From: Tilletia caries
Taxonomy: Eukaryota; Basidiomycota; Exobasidiomycetes; Tilletiales; Tilletiaceae
DNA length: 64,000 nt
Direction of reading: 5' to 3'
Assembly (NCBI GenBank): GCA_032718865.1
Contig: JALUTQ010000045.1
Span: 1-64,000, forward strand
Position numbers and translations under genes: made by a program. Under the pieces are notes generated by a model, which saw nothing but the letters and a program-made list of their open reading frames with translations, was not told where the DNA came from and made no database searches. Shown piece after piece: positions 32,299 through 43,329 of this stretch; the stretch's first letter is position 1; each line of letters begins with the position of its first letter.

Positions 32299-33679
32299 AT
32301 GGACGCAATCGAAGTCTTAACAATCTCGGACGTCTCGTCCGAACGTTCTGCTACCCCCACAGAAGAGCCGGTCGCCATCGAGCCCGAACCTGCAAAGACA
32401 CCTGCCATCCACTTTGGAAGCGACACGGAGCCCTTCTTCTTCCTCTCGAACTCTTTTCCTTCCCGGATTACCTTCCACGACCATGAATTTGCGAATGCGG
32501 AGGCTATATTTCAGTACGTACATCCTGCCAAGTTGCTCTATATGACGAGGCACTTGTACAGTTCTGAACTGAAGTCCTCATTCAATATCATTCGTGTCAT
32601 GCAGAGCCGCCAAGTTTCACAAGCATGAAGGGCTACAGCTCGCCATTGCCAAGACGAAGTCTCCCGAAGACGTTCTCAACAAGGCACAGGTGAGTTATCT
32701 TGTATCTCTCCGCTCTCGCCTTCGTCAGGAAGCTCGTCTACTTCCGGCTTAAGTTATCTTTCTCCTTTCCATTCAGTATTGGAGTCATCACGTTCCAAAA
32801 GACTGGGCAGAAAGATGCCTTCCAGTCGTGAGTGCTCTCGGTGCGATGTCTCATACTAGTTTCGTTCGTCTCCCAATGTTGAGTGTTCCTCTCCCAAAGA
32901 TGAAGGAAGTGCAGATGCTCAAATACACTCAGAACCACCAGCTGCGAGCTCGTCTTCTGCAGACAGGCGATGCCGAGCTCACCTACACGACCGATGCCGA
33001 TGTGAGTGAGGATGGTTGTCGATTAGCGAGGGGTGATGATGAACTCACAAAAATTTCGTTGTCGATCATACAGGATTACTTCGGCTGTAATGGAGGCGGC
33101 CAGGGACAGAATCATCTGGGAAAGATCCTGATGGGCGTCCGCGGGTTCCTGAGGACAGTTCCGGAACCAACACAGCTGCCGAAGTGCTTCAAACGGGCGT
33201 CTCCAGATCCATCGTGCTCCACGGTCTGGTCCACCAACCTTGCTTCCGAGCAGTGGTACCCTCCGGCTCCCGGTGAGACGGTCCTCACAGACGTCATCAT
33301 TGAGCCAGCTATCGAGGACGCCCCGGCATCCGGAGATGCGTTCCTACACAGTATCGCGCACGGAAAGGAGCCTTGGAGTCTTGAAGTATTGATCCAAGTT
33401 CGCGGAGCAGCGGCGTCCCGCAACAAAGGTCCATGGCTTCACGTCGCTCCTGACATGACTAAGGGAGGTCCTTGGGTCCCTATCGAGACGCGAGTGCAAT
33501 TATCTTCAAAGCATCTGAAGGCGACGACAAAAGGCGGCGCGGACGTATGTATCTATAGGGTCCGTGTCGGCTTGCCGCGTCATGATAAAAAGATGGGGAT
33601 CTACATCTGGCCCTACAATTCGTCACAGGGCTCTCACCCGAATCACACCTTGATTGTAAAAACGGCAGCCGCGGAGTGA
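32299..33679 (+). CDS. NADAR-domain protein A (ADP-ribose/ribose-5-phosphate N-glycosidase family)
   Basis: Five exons: 32299-32513, 32605-32689, 32777-32827, 32900-33001 and 33074-33679, about 352 residues. The NADAR domain (residues ~35-205) shows FGSDTEPFFFLSNSFPS, then FANAEAIFQAAKF across the first intron, MKEVQMLKYTQNHQLRARLL and QTGDAEL, and the signature GGGQGQNHLGKILMGVR. Family members (bacterial YbiA and relatives) cleave N-glycosidic bonds of ribose-phosphate compounds or ADP-ribose adducts, including ADP-ribosylated guanosine. The first 35 residues are acidic. A 150-residue carboxy-terminal extension (EPAIEDAPAS … AFLHSIAHGKEPW … KTAAAE) is shared among copies and unrecognised. 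First of four tandem paralogues; no signal peptide. Confidence 0.88.
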
Positions 33680-33872
33680 CGAAGGATTCGGGACGATTCT
33701 CCTCGCACTCATCAATTCAGCCCCCCGCTCGCTCAAACAACATTCCTGCCCTCCCAAAGATTCTCTCATTTTGCTTCCCCAATCTCAACACTTTTGCGTC
33801 ACAGCTTTCGAACGCCTGAGGTCGGCGTGTGCTCGCTCGAGAAAGGAACGATAATACTGGAGAGCGAACAGG

Positions 33873-34000
33873 AACGAATTGCGTTCCCTTTGAGCATGCG
33901 CTCTGGACTTGGTAACGTGCTGGCAGGAGCCTCGCTTCTGGCCTGGTCATCTCGACATCCTCCAACTTGCTGCTACTGGCTCGTTCTGCTTTGAAGGAGG
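33873..34000 (+). pseudogene. Relic R2 of the Nudix gene 5' end
   Basis: Contains GAACGAATTGCGTTCCC and a diverged TCATCTCGACATCCTCCA … TTGCTGCTACTGG stretch matching the Nudix start region; otherwise eroded. The flanking 33690-34100 is nearly the same as 38885-39320 after gene B, showing they were duplicated together. Confidence 0.6.
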
Positions 34001-34960
34001 AGACCTCCCGCATTCCGCTTCTACAGCAACTCATGTGGGACGACTTCCGAGGATGACCATCTTGCACGACGTGTTCTTTTGCAGGACGTCAATGCGGCCA
34101 ACGCTTCGTGGCGATTGGTACACTGACTATGTAAACATTCCATAGATTCGCCGCTAATCGTCGGTTTGTTTGTTGTTCGTTCGTTCGTTTGTTTGTTGCA
34201 GCATTGTCTCACTATTTTTTTCCCGCGCTATGTTTGCTCTCGTCCGCGCGTCCGCACGTCGAGGAACCTAACCAGACCAATCTCGAAACACAGGGCGACC
34301 TCGTCGATGTTGATTTCCGATCCTGGAGCTTCCAGATCGCGGATCATCCGATCTGTCCAAAGGCCGGAAAGCCTTTGTGCACAGGATCTTCTTGTATTAT
34401 GTGATCTCCGCGCGAACTGGCTGTGACCGCTTCGATAGCGACTCGCAGGTAACAGGGCCAAGTACTCAATTTCGGTTCCCGTTCTCAGCTCGATGCGGCA
34501 AGACATCGATATCGCTGTCCTCAGTAAGTTGCGGTGTTCGAATGATACCGGGTTAGAAGAGTCTTGATACTGCTGACACGCTCTGCTCCATCATTTGCTT
34601 CGCTCGCTTGGGGCGAAAGGACGTTCGTTCACTTCCTTCGGGTTTCGCTGATTGCTGCTCGGAGATTATTCTGCTGAGTAGTGTCCGATAATTCTGAGTG
34701 ATGCATTCCGGGCCAGATGTCTTCTTTCCGCGTTCCTAACTCTCTTGGACGGCTAACCCTTTTACTGTCTTCGACCTGCTGAGGAAAAGGTATAAAGCGA
34801 CGGGCTTCAAGCTGGTGTTGTCTACATGTTTTGGCACTCACCACTCACTCACTCCTATCATCCTCCTTGACAGAGTACCTCCTCATCCTTCCTCTTATTA
34901 ACGCCTAGTCCTCCTCGTCCTCATTTTCCTCCACCCTCCACCCTCCAATATCTTCGCACT
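34001..34960. other. Intergenic between NADAR A and the secreted-protein gene
   Basis: Holds a GTTC/GTTT microsatellite (about 34174-34198) and unremarkable sequence. A CT-rich promoter-like tract (34830-34955) precedes the next start codon. No gene seen. Confidence 0.55.
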
Positions 34961-35701
34961 ATGAAGTCAGGAGCTATCACCGCCTTCGTTTTCGCCTCGC
35001 TGCTTTCAGCCTCGGTCATGGCGGCGCCTCACCTCATTCTCGAGGAGGAGCACCAAGCCGGCGCCATGGTGGCTCGTCAAGGTCGCTGCACGATTGTGAG
35101 TCATTCAACATTATTCTGGCCATGTCATCGATCTGCTGGACAATGATTTCTGATGATGAGATGCATCGCTATATCTCTAGGCTTTCTGGGACTACTGGAG
35201 AAACCCCAACAACTGCAAGCTGTAAGTTTCGACCGCTGCTAACGAGTTTGGCGACCCGTCCCGTGGATGCTGAATCGAGTCTTTGTCCTCCCTTTTTCCC
35301 TTAGCATCTACCCTGGCTACCCCGGTCAAGGCACGGTTAGCCCGAAGCCGACCAGCACTCGGACGCGCCGACCTCGACCTACTCGGTCTACGACGAGGAC
35401 CACCACCACCACCACCGCCACTACGACTGCGCCCCCAACAGTCCTTCCAACCCTTCCAACTATCCTTCCAACCCTTCCAACTATCCTTCCAACGCTTCCG
35501 ATCACCCTCCCCACAATCCTTCCGACGCTCCCGTCGCTCCCAGTCGTCGGTCCGATTGTCTCAGCGCTCCCATCAATCCTCGACCCGGTTCTCACAGCGC
35601 TCCCAACCGTGCTCCCGTCGCTCCCGATCGTCGGCCCGGTTGTCACGGCGCTGCCTCCGATTGTGTCCGTGATTGCCCCCGTGCTGCCTGGTCTTCCGTA
35701 G
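34961..35701 (+). CDS. Small secreted Thr/Pro-rich repeat protein
   Basis: Three exons: 34961-35095, 35181-35221 and 35305-35701, about 190 residues. It starts MKSGAITAFVFASLLSASVMAAP, a clear signal peptide with cleavage likely after AMAA-type residues near 22. A short middle part AFWDYWRNPNNCKLIYPGYPGQG contains one of only two cysteines of the mature protein. A Thr/Arg-rich stretch follows (residues ~75-95). The carboxy half consists of degenerate Leu-Pro-Thr repeats (TVLPTLPTILPTLP) and a longer duplicated unit (LPSLPVVGPIVSALPSI and LPSLPIVGPVVTALPPI). It is probably cell-wall or extracellular. It sits inside the NADAR array between copies A and B. No known family recognised. Confidence 0.75.
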
Positions 35702-37471
35702 AACTCCAGCAGCGACACCGATCCCAGAAACAATTGTGCACCAAGCACTCGAAGGGACTCGTCTCCGACTTCGCGCCTCCACGCATCACAAATCACCACT
35801 GCTCAAGAAACGTTTTAACTCACGATTTGGGTCCCGAATCTGTTATCCAACAAACATATCAAGCCCGCCTGATTCTTGTCTCCTGAATTTGTACTACTAC
35901 GCTCTTTCTTCCAATATGGAATCGATTCGAATGTAGCATTATATACACACCAGTTATCATACTGATACGCTTGTGTCCACAGTACGATTCATTGTTTCTC
36001 AAAAAAAAACTTCTCCTCATCACCACATCACCCAGCGTTTCAAACCATGCTGCATGCTGCTGGTGAGCTCCGGCAGTCGCTTTGAAATTTTGGGTTCCAC
36101 ACTTTGAACATGTAAGTGACTCGTAGATGTGACATCCTGCTCTCTGGCTACATAGTATGATACTTGAGACGAGCTTCTGTTCTCTGAGACTTGCGGAATG
36201 ATTATGTAGGGGAGATGATGATAGTCTGTGTCCACTTCCAACATCTTCGATTAAGCAGATCGATTCCCCTGACGCATACTTCCTAATTATTCTCTTGGCA
36301 AGATGTCGCTTGCTCGGAAATGTCATTGGGGCGTTCGCTCAGAACGTTTTGCCTCCGGTGTAGATCTCCAGTCTCCAGCAGCACGACAACGAAAAGAGAT
36401 CGAGGTTCGATGATTTTATGCTGAGGAGGGATTGTTCACGTTCAGCAAGTCGACCAGGGGATAGCCGGCTGGGCCCTTGACAACGCCGGACCCGGTGCAG
36501 GGGCCGGTGCAGGTACAGGAGGACGTAAAGCATCGGCGGTCGGAGACTCGGAGAGCGTTCTCGGCAAGTTCTTCGGACGGAATAAGAAAGACAAAGATGG
36601 TGGGAAATGAATGGTCTGTATTCGCTCGTTCAGACAGTCAGGGATGAGTGTAGCAGCAAGGGAAAAGGTTTAAGCAAGGTGTTGCGGTGTTGTAATGTGC
36701 AAATCAAGTATCACAGGAACGCGTCTTGAAGGATACAATGATCACTCAGAGGGCGACATATGTTCTGCCTTAACTCACATACTCACAAACTTCTGGACTC
36801 ATCTCGTTTCTCGGATTCACGCAAATACATATGTAGCAAGTCTCATGCATGTATCGTCTTTGTATGCGGATCTCATGAGAAGTGGATGCACTCTGCGATC
36901 GCGCATCCGAGATGCAGCACGAGTTTCCACTACCGCCTCATTTTCCGTCCCTTTCTACTCGCCACTTCGATGTTGTAGGGTCTGGCATCCAGAACCCTTC
37001 TTGCTCATACGTTTGTCTTCTCCTTCACTTTCTTTTGCCCTTGTCGATCGATGATCAACCACCCTTCTCGACCCATGCATGATCATCTCCTCCCTTTTCG
37101 ACCCACACTCTCTTCCTCCCGCTAGAACAAGCTTATGTATCTAGAGACCATCAACTAGAAGCAACAGAATCAAGCGCGTTACTGTCTACGTTCAGGGGAT
37201 TGAGATCCGCGACCCTTCAGATGTGATCCACAGAAACAGCTGACCAGCGCAGAAGCATATTACAGAATGAGCCTTTTCATTCGCTCACTCTTTCTTCCTT
37301 CCTCCTTCCTCTCTCCTTCTTCCTTCTTCCTCCTCCTCCAGCCTCCTTCTCCTTCTTCCTCCGTTTCCCGTCCCTTTCTTCTCTCCAAAAACTCCCTCCT
37401 TCTTGAATCCACGAAGCTCGACAGGTACATTCCGCTCCCTCCATAGCCCGCAAGCCTCGACAGGTCACGGA
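35702..37471. other. Intergenic between secreted protein and NADAR B
   Basis: Mostly unremarkable. Contains an orphan coding fragment (separate entry), the diverged NADAR upstream block near 36866-36930, and a CT-rich tract (37280-37400) preceding NADAR B. Confidence 0.55.
36446..36610 (+). pseudogene. Orphan last-exon-like fragment
   Basis: After a TTCAG acceptor-like site, 55 codons stay open to a TGA. They read AGWALDNAGPGAGAGAG and then SESVLGKFFGRNKKDKDGGK, a Gly-rich basic tail with protein-like composition. No upstream exons could be joined. Possibly the remains of a gene disrupted by the array duplications. Confidence 0.35.
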
Positions 37472-38882
37472 ATGGACGCGATGGAAGTCGTGATAAAATC
37501 GGAACTCTCATCTGAACGCTCTGCGACGCCCATGGAGGAGCCGTTTGTCGCCGATCCCGAAGCTGCAGAGACGCCTGCCATTCACTTTGGAAGTCAAGAG
37601 CACTTCTTCTTCCTCTCGAACGCCTTCCCTTCCCGCATTACCTTCGGTAATCATGAGTTTGCGAATGCTGAGGCTGTCTTCCAGTGAGTACCCATCCGTA
37701 CGCCAACCCGCTTTGCCGAAATCTGAAGATGCCCTTCTCCTTCTTTATGTATCAATACCCAATGTTCGCATCCCGTAGAGCGGCCAAGTTTCGAGAGCAT
37801 CCAAAGCTTCAGCAAGCCATGATTGAGATGAAGTGGCCCGTAGACCTAGTCGATAGAGCACAAGTGAGGCTTTTTCCTTTTCCCTCGTCATGACATACGT
37901 CGGACTCAGTCTTACTCCCCTCCATTCCATTCCTTTCCAGCATTGGACTCGCTACGTCCCAGAAGACTGGGAAGAACAATGCCTTGCAGTGGTGAGTGCT
38001 TCGCATGATGTGTGTGATGTAGCTGGCACTCCTCTCTTTGTACTGACCCATCATTTGTATGCCATTGTGACCCTCTCCTCTCATCAAAGATGAAGGAAGT
38101 GCAAACGCTCAAGTATGTCCAAAACGACCAGCTGCGAGCTCGTCTTCTGCAGACAGGTGATACCGAGCTCATCTACACGTCCAAGGACGACGTGAGTGAC
38201 CATGAATGTTGGCAACAGGGTCGTGATGAATACTCACATGGTTTGCTTGATCGTGATGCAGAAATACTTCGGACGCGATCAAGACGGCCAGGGACAGAAC
38301 CACCTGGGACAAATCCTCATGGAACTTCGTTACCGCTTCAACACGCTTCTCGAAACAGTGTGCCTGTCGAGGTGCTTTAAGCTGAGCGCGGATCGCCAGC
38401 AATCGCGCTCTGCGGTCTGGCACACCAACAACACTTCCGAGCAGTGGTACCTTCCTGGCGATAAGCGTCTTCAAGAGGTCACCGTTCAGCCAGCCATCGA
38501 GGACGCCCCAGCATCCGAGCCTGCGTTCCTGCACAATATCGTGCACGGACACGAACCATGGACGCTCTACATCCTGTTCCAAGTTCGAGGAAGGGTGACG
38601 GATGACGACAATCTATGGGTGAACTTCTCTCGTGACGAAGGAAGGCGCATTCGAGGGGAAGGCTATGTCTCTGACTCAGGACGATTTTCAAAGGAATCGC
38701 CACTGTCCTCCGAAAATTTGAAGGCGACGGCGAAGGGCGACGCGGAGATCTCTATCTACGGGATCCATGTCGACCTGCCGGCATCTGATGGCGACATCAA
38801 GATCCATATCTCCTCCAAGTCGGCCGAGTATCCCGAACAACCAAACTACACATTGTCTGTGAAAACGGCAGCCGCGGAGTAA
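37472..38882 (+). CDS. NADAR-domain protein B
   Basis: Five exons with the same phases and the same sizes for exons 2-4 as copy A: 37472-37683, 37779-37863, 37941-37991, 38090-38191 and 38262-38882, about 356 residues. Motifs are FGSQEHFFFLSNAFPS, FANAEAVFQAAKF, HWTRYVPEDWEEQCLAV, MKEVQTLKYVQNDQLRARLL and DGQGQNHLGQILMELR. The carboxy-terminal extension reads VQPAIEDAPASEPAFLHNIV and ends SVKTAAAE, almost as in copy A. The acidic leader (MDAMEVVIKSELSSERSATP) is also conserved. No disabling change seen. Confidence 0.88.
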
Positions 38883-39084
38883 CGAAAGATTCGAGACGGT
38901 TCTTCTCGCACTCATCAAGCCACCGCTCCTTCAAACAGTGTTTCTGCCCTCCCAATTCCCGCCTCCCAAAGATTCTCACATTTTGCTTCCCCAATCTCAA
39001 GACTTTTTTGTCACAGCTTTCGAACGCCTGAGGTCGGCGTATGCTCGCTCGAGAAAGGAACGATAATACTGGAGAGCGAACAGG

Positions 39085-39210
39085 AACGAATTGTGTTCCC
39101 TTTGAGCATGAGCTCTGGCCTTGGTAACATGCTGGCAGGAGCCTCGCTTCTGACCCGGTCAGCTCGACGTCCTCCATCTTGCTGCTACTGGCTCGTTCTG
39201 CTTTGAAGGA
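39085..39210 (+). pseudogene. Relic R3 of the Nudix gene 5' end
   Basis: Same type as R2: GAACGAATTGTGTTCCC, then GTCAGCTCGACGTCCTCC and TTGCTGCTACTGG. No Nudix catalytic region follows. Confidence 0.6.
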
Positions 39211-39646
39211 GGAGGACCTCCCGCATCCCGCTTCTACAGCAACTCATGTGGGACGATTTCCGAGGATGACAATCTTGCACGACGTGTTCTTTTGCAGCAC
39301 GGCAATGTTCCGTGGCGCGTGGCGATTGTTATACTGAGTATGTGAACATTGCATAAGATTTGCCGCTGATCGATTTCATGATACATATGTGGAAGAGGCA
39401 CGTTTTGGTCTGTCGATCTCGCGAGAAGTCGCTGCGCTCTGGTCCACGGATCTGCGAGAGGAAGTATGGTTTTCCCAGACCTGCACTTTTTCCTTCTATC
39501 GAGGTCCACAGAAAAACCTGACCTGGCGCAAATATGTACATCAAGAAGGCACTCGATCACCCGCTGACCATTCTCCTCTTTCCCCGTTCCTCTCTTCTCT
39601 CCCCTCTCCACGTCCCTCACTCCCTCCACAGCCCACAGGTGACGAT

Positions 39647-41059
39647 ATGGAGACGATAGAAGTTGTGGCAATGTCAGAAATATCGTCCGAACGGTCTGTG
39701 ACGCCCACAGAGGAGTCGGTCGTCGTCGAGCCCGAAGCTACAGAGGCGCCCGTCATTCGCTTCGGAAGCGGTACGGAGCCTTTTTTCTTCCTTTCCAACT
39801 CGTTTCCTTCCCGAATCGCCTTCGGGAGCTCCGAGTTCATGAACGCGGAGACTGCTTTCCAGTGAGTAAACACCCCCAGAACTATTTCAGCTGGCCGAAC
39901 ACTCATCGCCTCCTTGACCAACATCATGAAGAGCGGCCAAGTTCAGAGATCATCCAGAGTTACAGCTCGCCATCGCTAACACGAAGTGGCCCGGAGATGC
40001 GATCGATAAAGCACGGGTGAGTCTCCTCGTCTCCCTCAATTTCATCAGGAGGATCGTTCCTGTTGGGCTCATGTTTGGCTGAAATGATTTTTTCCCTCTA
40101 CTTCAGAACTGGATCGATTACGTGCCAGAGGACTGGGAGGAAGAATGCCTTTCGATCGTGAGTGTTCGCGATGTCGTGTCCCATGTCGCTGGTGCACGCC
40201 TCTTCGTATCTTGACCAATCATTTGTGCGATATCCCGGCCCTTTCCTTCTTACTCCAGATGAAGGAAGTCCAGACGCTCAAATATACTCAGAACAACCAG
40301 CTGCGAGCTCGTCTTCTGCAAACGGGTGATGCCGAGCTTATCTTCACGTCCAGAATGGATGTGAGTCAACACGGATATCGGTAACGAGAGTGCGATGAAG
40401 TACTCACAAGGTTTGCAATGACTGAAATACAGAAATTCTTCGGACGAGATCGAGACGATCAAGGTCATAACCACCTCGGAAACATTCTGATGAGCGTTCG
40501 CGCGCTGCTGAGGACACTTCCGGGGGATCTGTCGAATCGCTTCAAACCGAGCCCGTGCCGCCCTGCATCGCGCTCTACGATCTGGTGCACTAACTTTGCC
40601 TCCGAGCAGTGGTACCCCACCGGCAAGGCGCGTCTTCAAGAGGTCAGCGTCAAACCAGCTGTCGAGGACGCCCTGGCATCTGAAGATACGTTCCTGCACA
40701 GCATCTCGCATGGAAACCAGCCTTGGAGATTTGAAGTATTGATCCAAGTTCGTGCAGCAGCGGCGACCGGTGCTGGAGATCTATGGGTGCACTTCCATCG
40801 CCTCGATAATCCGAGGTACAGTCCGGCGCATGGTCGTTGGGTACCTGACCCAGGAAGTTTCGATAAGCAAGTTCAACTATCCTCCGAAAATCTGAAGGCG
40901 ACGGTGAAGGGCGGCGCGGACGTCTTAATCTACGGGGTCCATGTTGATCTGCCGCCTCATGATGGCAAGACAGAGATCTACATCTTGCCCTCCAAGTCGG
41001 CAACACGTCCCGAGCAACCAAACTACACGTTGTCTGTTACAACAGCAGCCGCGGAGTGA
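39647..41059 (+). CDS. NADAR-domain protein C
   Basis: Five exons: 39647-39861, 39932-40016, 40107-40157, 40259-40360 and 40433-41059, about 359 residues. Motifs are FGSGTEPFFFLSNSFPS, FMNAETAFQAAKF, NWIDYVPEDWEEECLSI, MKEVQTLKYTQNNQLRARLL and DQGHNHLGNILMSVR. The last has His where the other copies have Gln in the GQN motif (GHN), which could affect the active site. The carboxy-terminal extension ends SVTTAAAE. Promoter block and acidic leader are as in the other copies. Confidence 0.87.
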
Positions 41060-41239
41060 CGAAGGATTCGAGACGGTTCTTCTCGCACTCATCAAGCCAC
41101 CGCTCCGCTCTCTCAAACAATGTTCCTGCCCTCCCACCGATTTTCACCTTCGCTTCTGCAATCTCAAGACAAATTTTTCGAGCGCGTGAAGTCGGAGTGT
41201 GGTCGCTGAAGAAATAAACGATGATATTGAAGACTAAGG

Positions 41240-41590
41240 CCTAAGGGCAGCAGGAACGAATTGCGTTCTATTTCAACACCAACCCCAGGAGTTAAACCCG
41301 TCTCGGTAGGGACTTTGTCCTGATATTCCATCAGCTCGACGTCATTCATCCCGTTGCTGCTGCTGACGATACTATAGAGGTCTGCCCCGTTCTTTACCTG
41401 CTGAATATGCTGGGTCTCTGCCTCTCTATAGCCATTCCTGTCCTCGCCTGCCCGACTGATCCATTAGATAGAAGTTAGAACGTGACCATACAGCTTGACC
41501 ACTAATATACTACGAGCAACCCAACCACATCAGCAGCATCAAGATCTGACTCGCACAGTGCCCAAGATTGTTAAAACCCCAACGCCTGTC
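41240..41590 (+). pseudogene. Relic R4 of the Nudix gene 5' end
   Basis: Longest relic after R1: GAACGAATTGCGTTC, CAGCTCGACGTCATTCATCC, then GCTGCTGCTGACGATACT and GAGGTCTGCC, down to GATCTGACTCGCACAGTGCC, which matches the end of Nudix exon 1. Several stops and no Nudix box. It leads directly into the NADAR D upstream block. Confidence 0.72.
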
Positions 41591-41948
41591 TCCGGCTGCT
41601 GATCTCATGAGAAGTCGTCGCTCTCTGGTCCGCGCCGTCCATTGATCTGCCGGATGCGCCACGAGTTTCCCAAGCCATGTGACTGCACGCTGTCCCATCC
41701 TCAGTCCGCCGTGCTCGCATAAAATGAGAGCCCGCAGAGAGACCTGACCCGCGCAGACACATAATAAGGAAGGCACTTGTTCACCCACTCATCCTTTCTT
41801 CTTTTCCACTCTTGTCCACGTCAGCCTCCTCCTCCCCCTTCTCTTCGTCTTCCAGCTCCGCACATTTCTCACTCCCTCTCCAATCGACGAAGCTCAACAG
41901 TTACATCTCTCACGCTCTCGACAGCCTACGCCCTACACAGGTCACGGA

Positions 41949-43329
41949 ATGGACGCGATCGAAGTCTTGACGATCCCGGGCGCCTCGTCCGAACGCTCTG
42001 CGACGCCTACGGAAGATTCAATCAGCGAGGCCGAAGCTGCAAAGGCGCCTGCTATCCGCTTCGGAAGCGCTACAGAACCCTTCTTCTTCCTCTCCAATTC
42101 GTCCCCTTCCCGTATTACCTTCGGTGCCTTCGATTTTCTGACAGCCGAGGCTGCTTTCCAGTGAGTACACATCCTCAGCTTGTTGTCGCTGGTCGAACTC
42201 TTACCGTAACCTTTGCTCCCTTTTCCATCTTCAACCAACATCATTAAGGGCTGCCAAGTTCCGAGAGTATCCAAAACTACAGCTAGCCATCGTCAACACG
42301 AAATCGCCCGCAGATGCGATCGCTAAGGCACAGGCGAGTTTCCTCGCTTCCCTCGGTCTCATCAAGAGGATCATCCTCGTCCGGCTGAAGTGATTTTCTT
42401 CCTCTCCTTCAGAGCTGGATCGATTACGTTCCAGAGGGCTGGGAGGAACAACGCCTTTCGATAGTGAGTGCTCTCGATATTGTGCCCTAGGGCCTAAATT
42501 GCTGCGTTCGTCTCCGAATTGAGTGTTGATCCGTACATCATCCTGTCCCTTTCTTTCCCAAAGATGAGGGAAGTGTTGATGTTCAAATATACCCAGAACG
42601 ACCAGCTACGAGTTCGTCTTCTGCAGACGGGATATGCCGAGCTCATCTACGTGTCCAAGATCGATGTAAGTCAGCACGATTGTCGGCAACGAAACTGATG
42701 AAGTACTCACATGGGTCGCAACCAATGAGATACAGAGACACTTCGGACGAGACCAACACGATCATGGACAGAACCATCTCGGAAAGCTTCTTATGAGCAT
42801 TCGTGCGCTCCTGAGGACGCGCCCAGCGGAGCTGTCGAAGTGCTTCAAACCGAGCTTGCATCGCCCTGAATCGCGCTCTACGGTCTGGTACAGCAGTCAC
42901 GCTTCCGAGGAGCTGTACCCCTCCGATGATCGTCTCCACGAGGTCACCATTCAGCCAGCTGTTGAAGAGGCCCCGGCATCCGAATATGCGTTCCTGCACA
43001 GCATCGTTCATGGAAAGGAACCTTGGTCGCTCCAGTTTTTGATCCAAGTTCGGAGAAGGTTACTGGAGCATGACCCAGATGGAGGTGTTGCAGTTGAACT
43101 CCACCCTGACCCAAAAAATTGCCATCACCGAGCTTTCCAGGTGAAAATCTCTCCCAAAGACCTCAAGGCGACCTCGAGGGATGCCGATGGCGAGGAATAC
43201 TTCATTTACGGATTCTCTCACCGAGTAGGATATACGGACGAGCTGTCGTTCTCCATTATCCCCTCGTCCTTAGAGCAAGCCGGCAAGCGACACTACAAGT
43301 TGTTCTTGACACCGATGAGTTCAAGGTGA
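41949..43329 (+). CDS. NADAR-domain protein D (divergent copy)
   Basis: Five exons: 41949-42160, 42249-42333, 42413-42463, 42564-42665 and 42736-43329, about 347 residues. Motifs are FGSATEPFFFLSNSSPS, LTAEAAFQAAKF, SWIDYVPEGWEEQRLSI, MREVLMFKYTQNDQLRVRLL and DHGQNHLGKLLMSIR. Intron 2 begins GCGAGT, a GC-AG intron, where the other copies have GTGAG. The carboxy-terminal extension keeps VEEAPASEYAFLHSIVHGKEPW, but its last 80 residues have diverged and the AAAE ending is lost. It is the copy closest to the intact Nudix gene. Confidence 0.85.
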
